Assembly: GCF_014384895.1 (NCBI RefSeq)
Contig: NZ_JACRSQ010000013.1
Span: 54,868 to 118,867, forward strand
Direction of reading: 5' to 3'
Source of the DNA: Bianquea renquensis
GTDB taxonomy: Bacteria; Bacillota; Clostridia; Lachnospirales; Bianqueaceae
DNA: 64,000 bases
Positions 51,359-60,406 of the stretch are shown here, piece by piece. The notes below the pieces were generated by a model that was not told where the DNA came from, did not search any database, and saw only the letters and a program-made list of their open reading frames with translations. The position numbers and the translations under genes are program-made. Numbering within the stretch: position 1 is the first letter of the stretch; each line of letters starts with the position of its first letter.

Positions 51359-51468
51359 TTTTATTACCTCCTTCTTATACGTTTTTTATCTTCAGCTTCT
51401 TTATTACTATATCAAAAACCTGCCGATAAAGCAACTTTAACTTTTTCGACAGGTTTCTATATTGCGAA

Positions 51469-51489
51469 AGGCACATGAAAAAGATTTTT
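51469..51489 (+). repeat. 21-bp repeat, copy 1
   Basis: AGGCACATGAAAAAGATTTT plus one more T, identical to 58523-58543. Both copies lie close to a tRNA 3'-end-like fragment or broken genes, suggesting a duplicated flank. Confidence 0.6.
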
Positions 51490-51695
51490 GCCCGCCGAGT
51501 TGCTGACGGGCGTGGGGGAGGGCGCAATGTATGCGTTCAACTTCGCCGCGATACAGAAATGGCTGTCCTGGGGGGGGGAACTGTACGCATAAATTCCTGA
51601 AAACGAGAGTATAGGGATAAAGCAAGGAAAATACAATGTAGCAGAGGACGGTAGTGATTTGGCTCACTACCGCCCTCCGCTAACTAAGAAGTCAA
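51490..51695. other. Gap with plus-strand coding scrap and a terminator
   Basis: On the plus strand a frame reads AELLTGVGEGAMYAFNFAAI then QKWLSWGGELYA and a stop near 51592, looking like the tail of a deleted gene. At 51640-51681 an almost perfect 18-bp hairpin (AGCAGAGG... with complementary CCTCCGCT) ends the minus-strand surface-protein gene. Confidence 0.5.
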
Positions 51696-54600
51696 TTATT
51701 TCTGCGCTGCTTGTTTCTTTCTGCTATAAACGGCAAAGGTGATTATCGCACTGCCGCTGATGAACATAAGCGCAACCCATAGCCATCTGCTGTTATCTCC
51801 CGTTATAGGAGGGGTTGTGTCAGCAGGTTTATTAAGTTCTGCCAAGTCCGCAATCGCCTTGTCAAGCTTTGTTTTGGAGTCCTTATTTACGAGAGATTTT
51901 TCGTAATCGGTAAGGGCGTTATAAATGTTCTCGGCGGCTTTGATTGCCTCGATATCGTCCTTTGTCACCGTATCGGGCAGAACATTGATCTGATCCTCAA
52001 CGGTCTCTACTTTCTCAATGACCTTCAAAGCCTCATCTATGCGGTCAATATCGTCCTGAACAGCTTTCTTTTCGTCTTCGGTCAAATTGTTTTCATACTC
52101 TTCGAGTGCCTTTTCCAAGTCCTCTTTGGCTTTTTCAAGGTCATCCTTATCCTCTGGGATGACATTCCGGGCGGTGATGTCCTTAACCTTTTCGGTAATA
52201 TCAGCGATCTCATCAGCGGTTTCATCCATGTTTTGGATCAAAGTCTCCGCAATGGTTTTCGCCTTTTCTAAAGCTGCTTTTTCATCCTCTGTGAGATTTT
52301 CACCATCCAGCAATGTGTCAGCGCGATCAACTAAATCCTCAAGATCTGCCCTGTCATCTGAAGTGACGTTCTCCGGATCGTAACCGTTTGCTTTATCCGT
52401 AATATCCGTGATTTCATCGGCAGTGTCAGCGATCTTTTGAAGAAGCGCATCACACTTATCAAGGATTTCCTGCAAGGCCGCTTTTTCCTCATCGGTGGCG
52501 TGGGTCTTATCCACAGCCTCGACTGCCGCTTTCACCGCTTCAATTTCTGTTTTATCGCTGGACTTCACATTTTCCAGGGCGATATCATCGATCGGCTGAG
52601 AAAGAGAAGAGATCGGCTTCATCGTTACGGTAACGGTGGTGGTGTTGCCCGCCTTGTCGGCAGCCGTTATGGTATAGGCGGCTTCCTTGTTGCCGTCCAG
52701 CGTAATTGGGCTGGTAACCGTGCTGCCGTTCAACCTCACAGATTCCAAATTAATATCCTGAATTTCCGCTATCTGCGTGGTGTAATACGTCTCTCCATCG
52801 GTCACATCGCTGATGACGGGGGCCGTGGTATCGAAGGTTACGCCGTCCGAACAGATCATCGTCTCATTTCCCGCATGGTCGGTGAGCTTCACATAAACGA
52901 TCACCTTATGAATGGGGTCGATATCGATCGGAGCGGTATAGGCGCTCCACTCATCAATCGCTTCTGCTTCCGTTTTGGTCAGGGCCTGCTCCGACAGATA
53001 ATATTCGACCGTAACGGCTTTATCATCCGTATAGCCGCTATGAGTGTAGCTGTCGTCGTTTGCCGTTATGGTCACAGTCTGCATTTCCTTGAAAAACAGC
53101 CCGAAGGTGATGGTATTCAAGAAGCTGTTCCATTTGTTCTCTCCAAGCGCAATTTCACCGGTCGGTGCAGTCGTGTCCGTCAGCAGAGCACCGTACCCCG
53201 CTTGACAATCCTGGCAGACCGCTTTTTCGAAATAGGACGCCGTTCCCCCGGAACAGGCTTCGGTTTCGGTATGGCTCGAATCACGGGCGCAGATGCGGGT
53301 ATGGGTATCGTTGCCGTTAAAGCTCCACGCGCCGTAAGCGTGCCCCAACGCGGCGCCGCTTGTAAAGGTTTCTTCATCGTTTGTTCCCTGAGAGGATTCG
53401 CCGCAGTCGCAGGAGATATAATACACCGCCGCGTGCTCGCAGTCCGCCGGGGTTGCCAGAAACTTTTCATCGGGGTTTTTAACGGTAAAGCTGTGGATAT
53501 GCGGAACCGCCAGCTGAACCGTATTCGTTTTGCTGTTTTCAATCGCATAGTTATCGTCATCACTGGTAAAATACCCGGAATAATTCGCGTTGTTTTGGCC
53601 GGTGACGGAAACAGGAGAACCCTCCGCCGGCTCCGCAGAGGTGGTAATGCCGATCTTTGCCCCCTGTGTTAGCGTATCCACCGTGATCGTTTTTCTGGAA
53701 GCCAGATAAAGATTGTTTGCTGTACTATTTACCGTGTTGCCGGTGATGACCGGTGCGCCGGATAGAACGACGCTATTGTCGTCACTCGGTATCATGACGC
53801 CACCGCCTCGCTCACTAGCCGTGTTGCCGGTGATGCTGCCGCCGTTCATCACAAAGCTGCCTTTCAAAACGTACACTCCGCCTCCGCCGAAACCGCCTGT
53901 ATTATTGCTGATGTTTCCATCGTACATGGTAAAAGCGCCGTTGTAAACATAGACGCCGCCGCCTCCACCCGTACTTTTGGTTACTTCATTTCCGGACACA
54001 GAGCCTCCATACATAAAGAACGTCCCGGTGGTGGATTGGCCCCCAATGCACACACCTCCGCCGAAACTGGTCGTCTTATTTCCACTGATGCTGCCGCTGT
54101 ATAACGAAACCGTACCCTCTTCAATGATGTAGATACCGCCGGCGCCGGAACTATTGCCGTTGCCGCCGGTGATTGTACCGCCGTCTGCACAGTCGCAGAT
54201 ATTCAGCGTGCCGCCCTGTATATAGACAACACCTGTAACAACTATACTTCCTTCATATTTCAGCGTGTGACCGTTGAGGCAGAGAGAGATCGTCACACCC
54301 GCAGGAATTTCCCATGCGGCGCTGAGACTGACATCCTCCTTCAGATAATAACTGCCGGATTTCGAAGGCATGGCGTCGGCAGTCCCCCATGCAGTCCACG
54401 TGGTATCGTCGCTGCACACGTGACTGCCGGTGGTCACATCTCCGCCGCAGACGCAGTGGGTGTGCATTTCAACCTGAACCTGAATCCGGACGGCCCCGTT
54501 TCCGATCTGGGTAACCTGTCTGACTGTTTCTCCGTTTACAATGACATCGTATGTTGCGTCAGAAGAGTCAACGGTGCTGGAATACACACCGTTTCCCTGA

Positions 54601-55634
54601 TGGCTTAAAGAGGTTTCCTGATTGGAGGCAGTATGCCTGATCGAAACAGCAGCATTGGTCACCAGGTTGTCAGAGGTATCTAGTACCGTGACGGATATAG
54701 AACCGGGTGCGCCGCTCAGCCCTGGGGTGAACCCCTGCAGATAGGGATAGCCGCCGTTGACGGCCGGGTCGATTGCCCAGATGGCATCAAAATCCCAGTT
54801 CTCAAAGGTGCTTTGGGTTTTCAGTTCTTCTGAGGTGCGTCCGAGATCGGTTCGACCTGCATCCGAGCTGAAATTCGGAGAAAGAGTACTATCAAAATAG
54901 GTACTGACAAACTGATCGTTTGATACAGGGGAACCATCACTCCAGCCGGCAATGGGGCGGATCTCCCCAATGCAGGCGGAATAGCAGTTTGTAATTTCAA
55001 CGCTGGTCGCCTTGTTCCAGCCGGAGATGCCCGCTAAATCCTTTGTATAGGTGCCATTTTGAATAATTTCAACACGGGCATAGCAATTGCTGATTTGCGT
55101 TTTATAAGTGACGTCATAAGTAGAACCAAGAATACCGGATACAGCGCCCCGGCCCTTTACCGTACCCGTTACATAGCAGCGTGAAATGGCGCCGCCTTTG
55201 GCATTGCCGGCCAAAACAGCCACGTCATCCCTCTTGGATGTAATATTGGCATTTTCGATACCAAGATTCTGAATATTTGCATTCTCAAGCCTTCCAAACA
55301 GTGCGGCATACTGGACGGTAGCATTGATCGTCAGGTTATAAATAATATGGTTTTCGCCATCAAAAGTTCCGCTAAACACGTAGTCGGTATTATTTCCGAT
55401 CGGCGTCCAGTTCGTCTCCCCGCTGAGATCAAGATTGGCTTTCAGCGTCACCGTTTTGCCGCTGTAATTCTCTCCGCTATTCACAGAATCCCGAAAGGCT
55501 TTCAACTCCTCCACATTGTGGATAGCAATAATCTCATCAGCGGTCGCTGTGTTACCGAAGCTCGGCAGCATACCCAGCATCATGCACAGGCTGAGCAACA
55601 CCGCCATAAATGGGTTGGTCTTTTTATTTCTCAT
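51696..55634 (-). CDS. Surface protein with beta-helix, helical repeats and PITGD anchor
   Basis: 1312 residues. Signal peptide (MAVLLSLCMMLGMLPSFG). GLUG/beta-helix N-terminus (TFDGENHIIYNLTINATVQY, then AALFGRLENANIQNLG). A Cys-rich CVCGGDVTTGSHVC spacer follows, then a right-handed beta helix with GGGVYVYNGAFTMYDGNISN-type rungs. Next is the module WNSFLNTITFGLFFKEMQTV to SDGVTFDTTAPVISDVTDGE, shared with the 2249-residue protein. The last 330 residues are acidic helical repeats (NLTEDEKAALEKAKTIAETL, SDDRADLEDLVDRADTLLDG) like FIVAR/albumin-binding stalks. It ends PPITGD, hydrophobic helix, SRKKQAAQK: a sortase signal. Probable wall-anchored adhesin. ATG 55634 overlaps the preceding reading frame. 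Confidence 0.88.
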   Translation of the reverse strand: MRNKKTNPFMAVLLSLCMMLGMLPSFGNTATADEIIAIHNVEELKAFRDSVNSGENYSGKTVTLKANLDLSGETNWTPIGNNTDYVFSGTFDGENHIIYNLTINATVQYAALFGRLENANIQNLGIENANITSKRDDVAVLAGNAKGGAISRCYVTGTVKGRGAVSGILGSTYDVTYKTQISNCYARVEIIQNGTYTKDLAGISGWNKATSVEITNCYSACIGEIRPIAGWSDGSPVSNDQFVSTYFDSTLSPNFSSDAGRTDLGRTSEELKTQSTFENWDFDAIWAIDPAVNGGYPYLQGFTPGLSGAPGSISVTVLDTSDNLVTNAAVSIRHTASNQETSLSHQGNGVYSSTVDSSDATYDVIVNGETVRQVTQIGNGAVRIQVQVEMHTHCVCGGDVTTGSHVCSDDTTWTAWGTADAMPSKSGSYYLKEDVSLSAAWEIPAGVTISLCLNGHTLKYEGSIVVTGVVYIQGGTLNICDCADGGTITGGNGNSSGAGGIYIIEEGTVSLYSGSISGNKTTSFGGGVCIGGQSTTGTFFMYGGSVSGNEVTKSTGGGGGVYVYNGAFTMYDGNISNNTGGFGGGGVYVLKGSFVMNGGSITGNTASERGGGVMIPSDDNSVVLSGAPVITGNTVNSTANNLYLASRKTITVDTLTQGAKIGITTSAEPAEGSPVSVTGQNNANYSGYFTSDDDNYAIENSKTNTVQLAVPHIHSFTVKNPDEKFLATPADCEHAAVYYISCDCGESSQGTNDEETFTSGAALGHAYGAWSFNGNDTHTRICARDSSHTETEACSGGTASYFEKAVCQDCQAGYGALLTDTTAPTGEIALGENKWNSFLNTITFGLFFKEMQTVTITANDDSYTHSGYTDDKAVTVEYYLSEQALTKTEAEAIDEWSAYTAPIDIDPIHKVIVYVKLTDHAGNETMICSDGVTFDTTAPVISDVTDGETYYTTQIAEIQDINLESVRLNGSTVTSPITLDGNKEAAYTITAADKAGNTTTVTVTMKPISSLSQPIDDIALENVKSSDKTEIEAVKAAVEAVDKTHATDEEKAALQEILDKCDALLQKIADTADEITDITDKANGYDPENVTSDDRADLEDLVDRADTLLDGENLTEDEKAALEKAKTIAETLIQNMDETADEIADITEKVKDITARNVIPEDKDDLEKAKEDLEKALEEYENNLTEDEKKAVQDDIDRIDEALKVIEKVETVEDQINVLPDTVTKDDIEAIKAAENIYNALTDYEKSLVNKDSKTKLDKAIADLAELNKPADTTPPITGDNSRWLWVALMFISGSAIITFAVYSRKKQAAQK

Positions 55635-55922
55635 CAAAATTCTCCTCTCCGCGATCCAACTTCTTTATAAAACCGACAGAACGCTTTGCCGCCGGTGAAA
55701 CGTCTGCTTCAGTCTTTCCTCTGCTGCGAACCGCCATAACCGTAAAGACGAAACTGGCAATCAGCGCAAGCCAGAACAATAGGGCGAAACGGTGGAAAGT
55801 ACCAAATGCTTCCCCCGTGGAAAAAGAAGCAGTAATACCACAAAAAGCAGCAGTACAGCCGCAAAGGCCAGCACAAACCGCCATCACTTGAGTAATGCAA
55901 ATATAGTCGTCGATCTATTCAT
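55624..55922 (-). pseudogene. Small two-helix membrane protein gene, disrupted
   Basis: An ATG at 55922 with GAGGTGAATT upstream gives MNRSTTIFALLK then TGA; the same frame continues WRFVLAFAAVLLLFVVLLLL. A frame change then leads to FALLFWLALIASFVFTVMAV and the end KKLDRGEENFDEK, which overlaps the surface-protein start. The natural product seems to be an 85-95-residue membrane protein; here a stop and a frameshift interrupt it. A second start at 55887 gives an open 87-codon frame but with less membrane-like N-terminal sequence. Confidence 0.5.
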
Positions 55923-55975
55923 AATTCACCTCGTCGGGATATGCCTACTTTACAAATTTACATATATCCAGTGCC

Positions 55976-56046
55976 ATTATAACAAAAAGCCATTCTTACG
56001 GACGGCTTCTGTCGTGATTGGTTATTTTTTCGGCGTGATTGGTCAT
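55976..56046 (-). promoter_or_regulatory. Activator-type promoter of the 1312-residue surface protein
   Basis: -10 TATAAT (55981-55976) with no good -35 match at 55999-56004. Nine bp upstream lie two direct repeats, CGTGATTGGTTAT (56013-56025) and CGTGATTGGTCAT (56034-56046), 21 bp apart: same helix face, consistent with an activator binding as a tandem dimer. The repeat does not match the ACAGTT LytTR sites at 41.5 kb. Confidence 0.6.
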
Positions 56047-56198
56047 AAGCGGGTCAGGTATTCAGGATAACGCATGCAGTCAAGCGCCTCACACCTTCCA
56101 AGATATTTTTATTCTTTGAACATATTTGCGCGATCCCGACCTTTCCGCTCAACCCTTGCAAAAAACTGGGCACAGCGTGCACTGCGTCCAGATGTGGA

Positions 56199-56483
56199 TC
56201 ATTGTTGCAAAACAGATACCCGCCGCTCGCGGGCACAAAACTTTAAAATAAACTGTGCTATACTTAAATGCGGCGGAATACTTACCAGTATATGGATGTG
56301 GTCCGGACATGCTTCTGCCTCTATTATCTTCACATCCTTTTGCTCGCACAATTTCCTCAATATCTCTCCAATATCTTTTTTCAGCTGACCATATATCTCT
56401 TTCCTTCTGTATTTCGGTGCAATAACTATATGATATTCGCAACGATATTTTGAATGTGCCGTACTTTTTATTTCATTTTTCAT
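56199..56483 (-). pseudogene. IS200/IS605 TnpA (HUH transposase), 3' end lost
   Basis: MKNEIKSTAHSKYRCEYHIV, then YRRKEIYGQLKKDIGEILRK and AEACPDHIHILVSIPPHLSI: the HUH motif is His-Ile-His here and the fold is that of Y1 transposases. The segment with the catalytic Tyr is missing after FILKF. There is no tnpB. Start after AAGGAGG. Confidence 0.8.
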
Positions 56484-56576
56484 TTGTAAAAAACCTCCTT
56501 GTTGTTTTAGTAATGCGGTCGCCAAACCACTACTATTTTACAACAAGAAGGTTTTTATTTACTAAAGTTTTTTCTT

Positions 56577-58455
56577 GGGGCTGTCTCACTAATGCAGTGA
56601 GGCAGCTCCAAAATAACGGCAGCCGGCTCTGTACAAGAGTCGGCAGTCGGCGTATAATTAAGGTGTGAAACTAAAAAACACGCAAGTAGAGTATACAGCA
56701 TACGGGACTGAATATCAAGTCTGCTTGCCCATGAATTTAGAAATAATGATCCCGTCAGACGAACCCGTGAGATTACTCAGCGCTGTTACAGAGGAGTTGG
56801 ATTACAGAAGATTGACAACGACCTACTCCCGGTTGGGGAGAATCGAGTACTCACCGCGTCTGTTGTTTAAGATTGTCCTGTACGGCTGCTCCCGGGGAAT
56901 CTACACGACCCGGGAAATCGAGCGTGCCTGCCGGGAGAATGTCAATTTCATGTACCTTCTGGAAGGCCGCCCCGCCCCGGATCACAACACCATCGCCCGG
57001 TTCCGCAGGAATCATCTGCCCTACGCGGTAGAGGATTTGTTGAATCAGATGGTGAAGTTGCGGGTGGACTGCGGAGAAATATCTTTTGAGGAATCCGCGG
57101 TATTCATTGACGGCACGAAAATGGAGGCCAACGCCAATCGGTACTCGTTCGTCTGGAAGACCGCGGTAACAAAGCGGCAGATCAAGCTGGGGGAAAAGAT
57201 CGCAAGTGAACTGCCGAAGCTTCTGGAGGCCTCTGGGACGGGAATCGTCATCCCGCCGCGGATTACGGTGCAGCGGCTGAAAAAGGTAAGAAAACAGCTG
57301 TATTGTGCAAAGGAAACCGGGAATGTGGCATTTGTCCGAGGGAAAGGACACCATAAGTGCGGTTTGCAGAAGGCCATTGAAAGCATCGACAGCTGGCTGG
57401 AACGGTTAAAACGGTACAATCTGGATCTCCACATTTGTGGGGATCGGAACAGTTACAGCAAAACAGACCCCGACGCAACCTTTATGCACATGAAGGAAGA
57501 CCATATGAAAAACGGGCAGTTAAAGCCCGGGTATAATGTAAATGTGGCAACGGTCAGCGAGTACATCATAGGAAATTATATCTCCGCGGATCGGACAGAT
57601 ACCAAACCCTTCATCCCGTTTCTGGAAAAGCTGTGCCAGAAGCTTCCCGTAAAACGTGTCGTGGTCGATTCGGGCTATGAGAGCGAGGAAAACTACCACT
57701 ATGTAGATGGAAGCGAACAGCTTTCCCTGTTTGTAAAGCCCTCCAACCATGAGCAAAAGAAGAAGCGCAAATATAAAAACGACATCGGACGCAGGGAAAA
57801 CATGGCCTATGACGCAGAGAAAGACGAATATACCTGTGCGCAGGGCCGGAAATTACAAGCTGTAAGTGTGAAAAAACGGAAGTCAGAAACAGGATACGTC
57901 CAAGAGGTGACGGTGTATGAGTGCGCTGACTGCAAGGATTGTCCGGTAAAGGAAAAGTGCATCCGGCAGAAGAAAACGGACAAGACGCCCCTTGCCGACA
58001 AGGTAAAGCGGCTGAATGTGTCCAAGTATTTCATCCGACAGCGGGAAGCCATGGAGAAAAAGATTTCCACAGAGGAAGGAATTCGGCTTCGCAGTAACCG
58101 CTCCATACAGTCGGAGGGAGTATTTGCCATGATTAAAGAGGACATGAACTTCCGGCGTTTTCTGACACGGGGAAATCCCAATGTTATGGTGGAATGGTAT
58201 CTTGTGAGCATGGCCTATACCCTTCTGAAGCTGCATCATAAAATACAAACAGGCCGGTTGGGAACACACCTGGTTGTCCCAACTGTTGCATAGCGTCTCC
58301 AAGAATAAAAACTGTGCACTTTTTTGAGAGGCAGACCCTGCCCCTCAGAGTTCGTATGCTGTTTTTCGTGTTTCTTAGTCAAGTTCTTCCACAGCTTCGC
58401 ACATAAAGAGGAGGCCGCCCCTCATGATTTCAGAAAATCATTTTGTGACAGCCCC
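56577..58455 (+). mobile_element. IS1182-type insertion sequence, apparently complete
   Basis: Left end GGGGCTGTCTCACTAATG (56577-56594); right end, read from outside, GGGGCTGTCACAAAATGATT (58455-58436). These imperfect inverted repeats bracket one intact transposase gene; length about 1.88 kb. A clear target duplication could not be defined because both flanks are T-rich. Confidence 0.8.
56665..58293 (+). CDS. IS1182-family DDE transposase
   Basis: 542 residues, GTG start, with TATAAT at 56653-56658 just upstream. N-terminal DUF772-type domain (SRLGRIEYSPRLLFKIVLYG, then GIYTTREIERACRENVNFMY); RPAPDHNTIARFRRNH; first catalytic Asp in AVFIDGTKMEANAN; second in VVVDSGYESEENY; C-terminal Cys cluster (CADCKDCPVKEKCIR) and the last catalytic region SNRSIQSEGVFAMIKEDMNF with the Glu. 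No frameshifts, so it is probably active. Confidence 0.92.
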   Translation: MKLKNTQVEYTAYGTEYQVCLPMNLEIMIPSDEPVRLLSAVTEELDYRRLTTTYSRLGRIEYSPRLLFKIVLYGCSRGIYTTREIERACRENVNFMYLLEGRPAPDHNTIARFRRNHLPYAVEDLLNQMVKLRVDCGEISFEESAVFIDGTKMEANANRYSFVWKTAVTKRQIKLGEKIASELPKLLEASGTGIVIPPRITVQRLKKVRKQLYCAKETGNVAFVRGKGHHKCGLQKAIESIDSWLERLKRYNLDLHICGDRNSYSKTDPDATFMHMKEDHMKNGQLKPGYNVNVATVSEYIIGNYISADRTDTKPFIPFLEKLCQKLPVKRVVVDSGYESEENYHYVDGSEQLSLFVKPSNHEQKKKRKYKNDIGRRENMAYDAEKDEYTCAQGRKLQAVSVKKRKSETGYVQEVTVYECADCKDCPVKEKCIRQKKTDKTPLADKVKRLNVSKYFIRQREAMEKKISTEEGIRLRSNRSIQSEGVFAMIKEDMNFRRFLTRGNPNVMVEWYLVSMAYTLLKLHHKIQTGRLGTHLVVPTVA

Positions 58456-58479
58456 TTTTTCCTCGCATAAATGCACCAA

Positions 58480-58515
58480 TAAAAAACCTGCGGTCGCAAA
58501 TTGCTGACCGCAGGT
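58480..58515 (-). terminator. Intrinsic terminator downstream of the Gabija operon
   Basis: Minus strand: ACCTGCGGTC, 10-nt loop, GACCGCAGGT (perfect 10-bp stem) followed by TTTTTT. Confidence 0.8.
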
Positions 58516-58522
58516 CTGTGAG

Positions 58523-58543
58523 AGGCACATGAAAAAGATTTTT
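58523..58543 (+). repeat. 21-bp repeat, copy 2
   Basis: Identical to 51469-51489; here it directly precedes the tRNA 3'-end-like fragment. Confidence 0.6.
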
Positions 58544-58550
58544 TCGGCTT

Positions 58551-58574
58551 ATCGGAGGTGGGATTTGAACTCTT
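58551..58574. other. tRNA 3'-end-like fragment, putative att scar
   Basis: Plus strand TCGGAGGTGGGATTTGAACT then CTTG. The right part GATTTGAACTCTTG (14 bp) is identical to part of the T-arm of tRNA-Ser at 63554-63642, while the left part looks like the acceptor/T-arm end of another tRNA. It and the tRNA-Ser gene bracket the 5-kb Gabija/KilA-N/recombinase segment. Confidence 0.5.
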
Positions 58575-58687
58575 GTAAATAATGTTGTTTTGAAAAAACT
58601 GCAAACTTAAAGAATAGTCTTTCTAAGCGCAGAATGGTTTCATACCACTATAATGATAAGTAGTGGCTATTGTCTTGCTCATACAGA

Positions 58688-60400
58688 TTACAGTAATTCA
58701 CAGGGTTTGCTACATGGAGTTAAAACGAATGTTTTTTTCTTGGCACGTGTTACTGCCACCCGCAAATTCAAACGTGCTTTATCTATTTCCTCTGGATTAG
58801 TTAGTATTCTTCCCTTATACTTTTCCTCATAAATTATCACTACATCGAATTCTTTACCTTTTGACTTGTGTATAGTCATTACATTTACTCCATTTGAATC
58901 TTGAATATCCATGGAGAAATATTCTTGTGTAAAAGCATTTTCCGTTGCAATTTGTGCACCAAAGTAATTCAAATTTGTTCGCCAAAGATCACTTAATGTT
59001 GAATAAAGCGCAGACCCTTTTCTAAGCAACCGTACATGGAAAGAGTCACGATAAAGCATACTCAAATATTTATTAGGGTCATTGAATAGTTCACGTACAG
59101 CTTTCCAGTCATCGATAATATTTCCAGTGTAAACTATTTTGTTCGCTGCATCTGCTAAGCGTTCACATAAAGATATTAGATTTTCACGATTCTTTCCTCG
59201 TGTTTTTCCCGTTTTTAAATAGGAAAGGAGTGCATCACACATTATATTATCAGCATTCGAAATTTTGCCGCTGTTCTTCCCAGAAATGTGTTTTTCCAGT
59301 AGATTTACAATATTAGAAACTGAGCATTTGCATTGAGAGCCTAATTCCAATACTGATGCAATGGCTATGGCGGACAACGTTGGTCCAGTCATATCAATAA
59401 ACACATTATGCGTGATGGAAGGAAGAACATGTTCATTTGAAAAGCGCTGACTGTTGTAAAGAAAATCTGAAACATCAATCATTAATGAATTAGACGCTGT
59501 CAATATGGCTACTGACCAATTCGAAGAAGAATTATTTAACTTTCGTATTATTGAAAGCAACCCACTTTTTAATTTTATTAACCCACTCTTATTATGGTAC
59601 CCTTCATCATATAGACAAATACTAACATCATGGTATTCCTTACCTATATTTGCACCTGTTAACAAATCGTTACCAAATTCGACAATATCGGTTCCGGAAC
59701 TTCTTTTGTTGTTTTTCCCAAAATCGAAGGAAGATGGTGAAAACAACTTTATGTATTCACCTACTCGGGCAGGTGATGCACCCCTGAAGTCATATATCCT
59801 TTGCTCTGGGTCAGCGAGTGCAACCAAGGTACTGTATTGTCCCAACGAGCATATCATATCCCACTCGTCTTGATTCGTATCCTGAAACTCGTCCAAAATT
59901 ATGATTGGATATAAATCTGAAATAAGTTTTAAAACAGAATCGCTTTGAGACAACAGTCTGGCCGTTTCTGACGCAAATAAATCGAAATGAAGTTTTTCAC
60001 TATTCACAAACTCTTTACTGGTGGCCTGTTTGAGGTCATCCTCGGATAGTCCTCTAAATAAGACGGCAGCTTCATGCGGCGGCAATATCGATAACGGATG
60101 CTTTGATATCAACATGGCGTTAGATTTTAATAGTTTCCATTCAAAAGCGTGATATGTGCTTATCTCAATATTCTTCAAATCTGTAGTATTAAGAATACCT
60201 TGGCTCTGTTTATATACTCTGACTACAGTAGCTCTCGCAAAGCTTAAAAAAAGTATCTTTTGAAAGGGTTTTAGTTTTTCAATATCATGTTTAGCCTTGC
60301 ATAAAGCAATAGTGGTCTTGCCAGAACCTGGTCCGCCCAAGACTAATATATGATCATCGGTTTGTAGAAGTTTCTTTCTCTCATCATCCAACTCTATCAT
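58688..60400 (-). CDS. gajB: Gabija protein GajB, UvrD-like helicase
   Basis: 570 residues. Superfamily 1 helicase motifs: Walker A LGGPGSGKTTIALCKA, motif Ia LFLSFARATVV, motif II PIIILDEFQDTNQDEWDM, motif III region ALADPEQRIYDFRGA, motif V VMTIHKSKGKEFDVVIIYEE, motif VI LRVAVTRAKKKTFVL. Shorter than UvrD/PcrA (about 720), as is usual for GajB. It starts 6 nt after the gajA stop, the standard gajA-gajB order. In Gabija, GajB is thought to sense DNA ends or nucleotide depletion and to act with the GajA nuclease to abort phage infection. Confidence 0.9.
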   Translation of the reverse strand: MIELDDERKKLLQTDDHILVLGGPGSGKTTIALCKAKHDIEKLKPFQKILFLSFARATVVRVYKQSQGILNTTDLKNIEISTYHAFEWKLLKSNAMLISKHPLSILPPHEAAVLFRGLSEDDLKQATSKEFVNSEKLHFDLFASETARLLSQSDSVLKLISDLYPIIILDEFQDTNQDEWDMICSLGQYSTLVALADPEQRIYDFRGASPARVGEYIKLFSPSSFDFGKNNKRSSGTDIVEFGNDLLTGANIGKEYHDVSICLYDEGYHNKSGLIKLKSGLLSIIRKLNNSSSNWSVAILTASNSLMIDVSDFLYNSQRFSNEHVLPSITHNVFIDMTGPTLSAIAIASVLELGSQCKCSVSNIVNLLEKHISGKNSGKISNADNIMCDALLSYLKTGKTRGKNRENLISLCERLADAANKIVYTGNIIDDWKAVRELFNDPNKYLSMLYRDSFHVRLLRKGSALYSTLSDLWRTNLNYFGAQIATENAFTQEYFSMDIQDSNGVNVMTIHKSKGKEFDVVIIYEEKYKGRILTNPEEIDKARLNLRVAVTRAKKKTFVLTPCSKPCELL

Positions 60401-60406
60401 GTGTAA

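Noticed and set aside
58551..58574. A complete second tRNA gene
   Set aside because: Only about 20 nt resemble a tRNA 3' end; no anticodon arm or 5' acceptor strand is present upstream or downstream.
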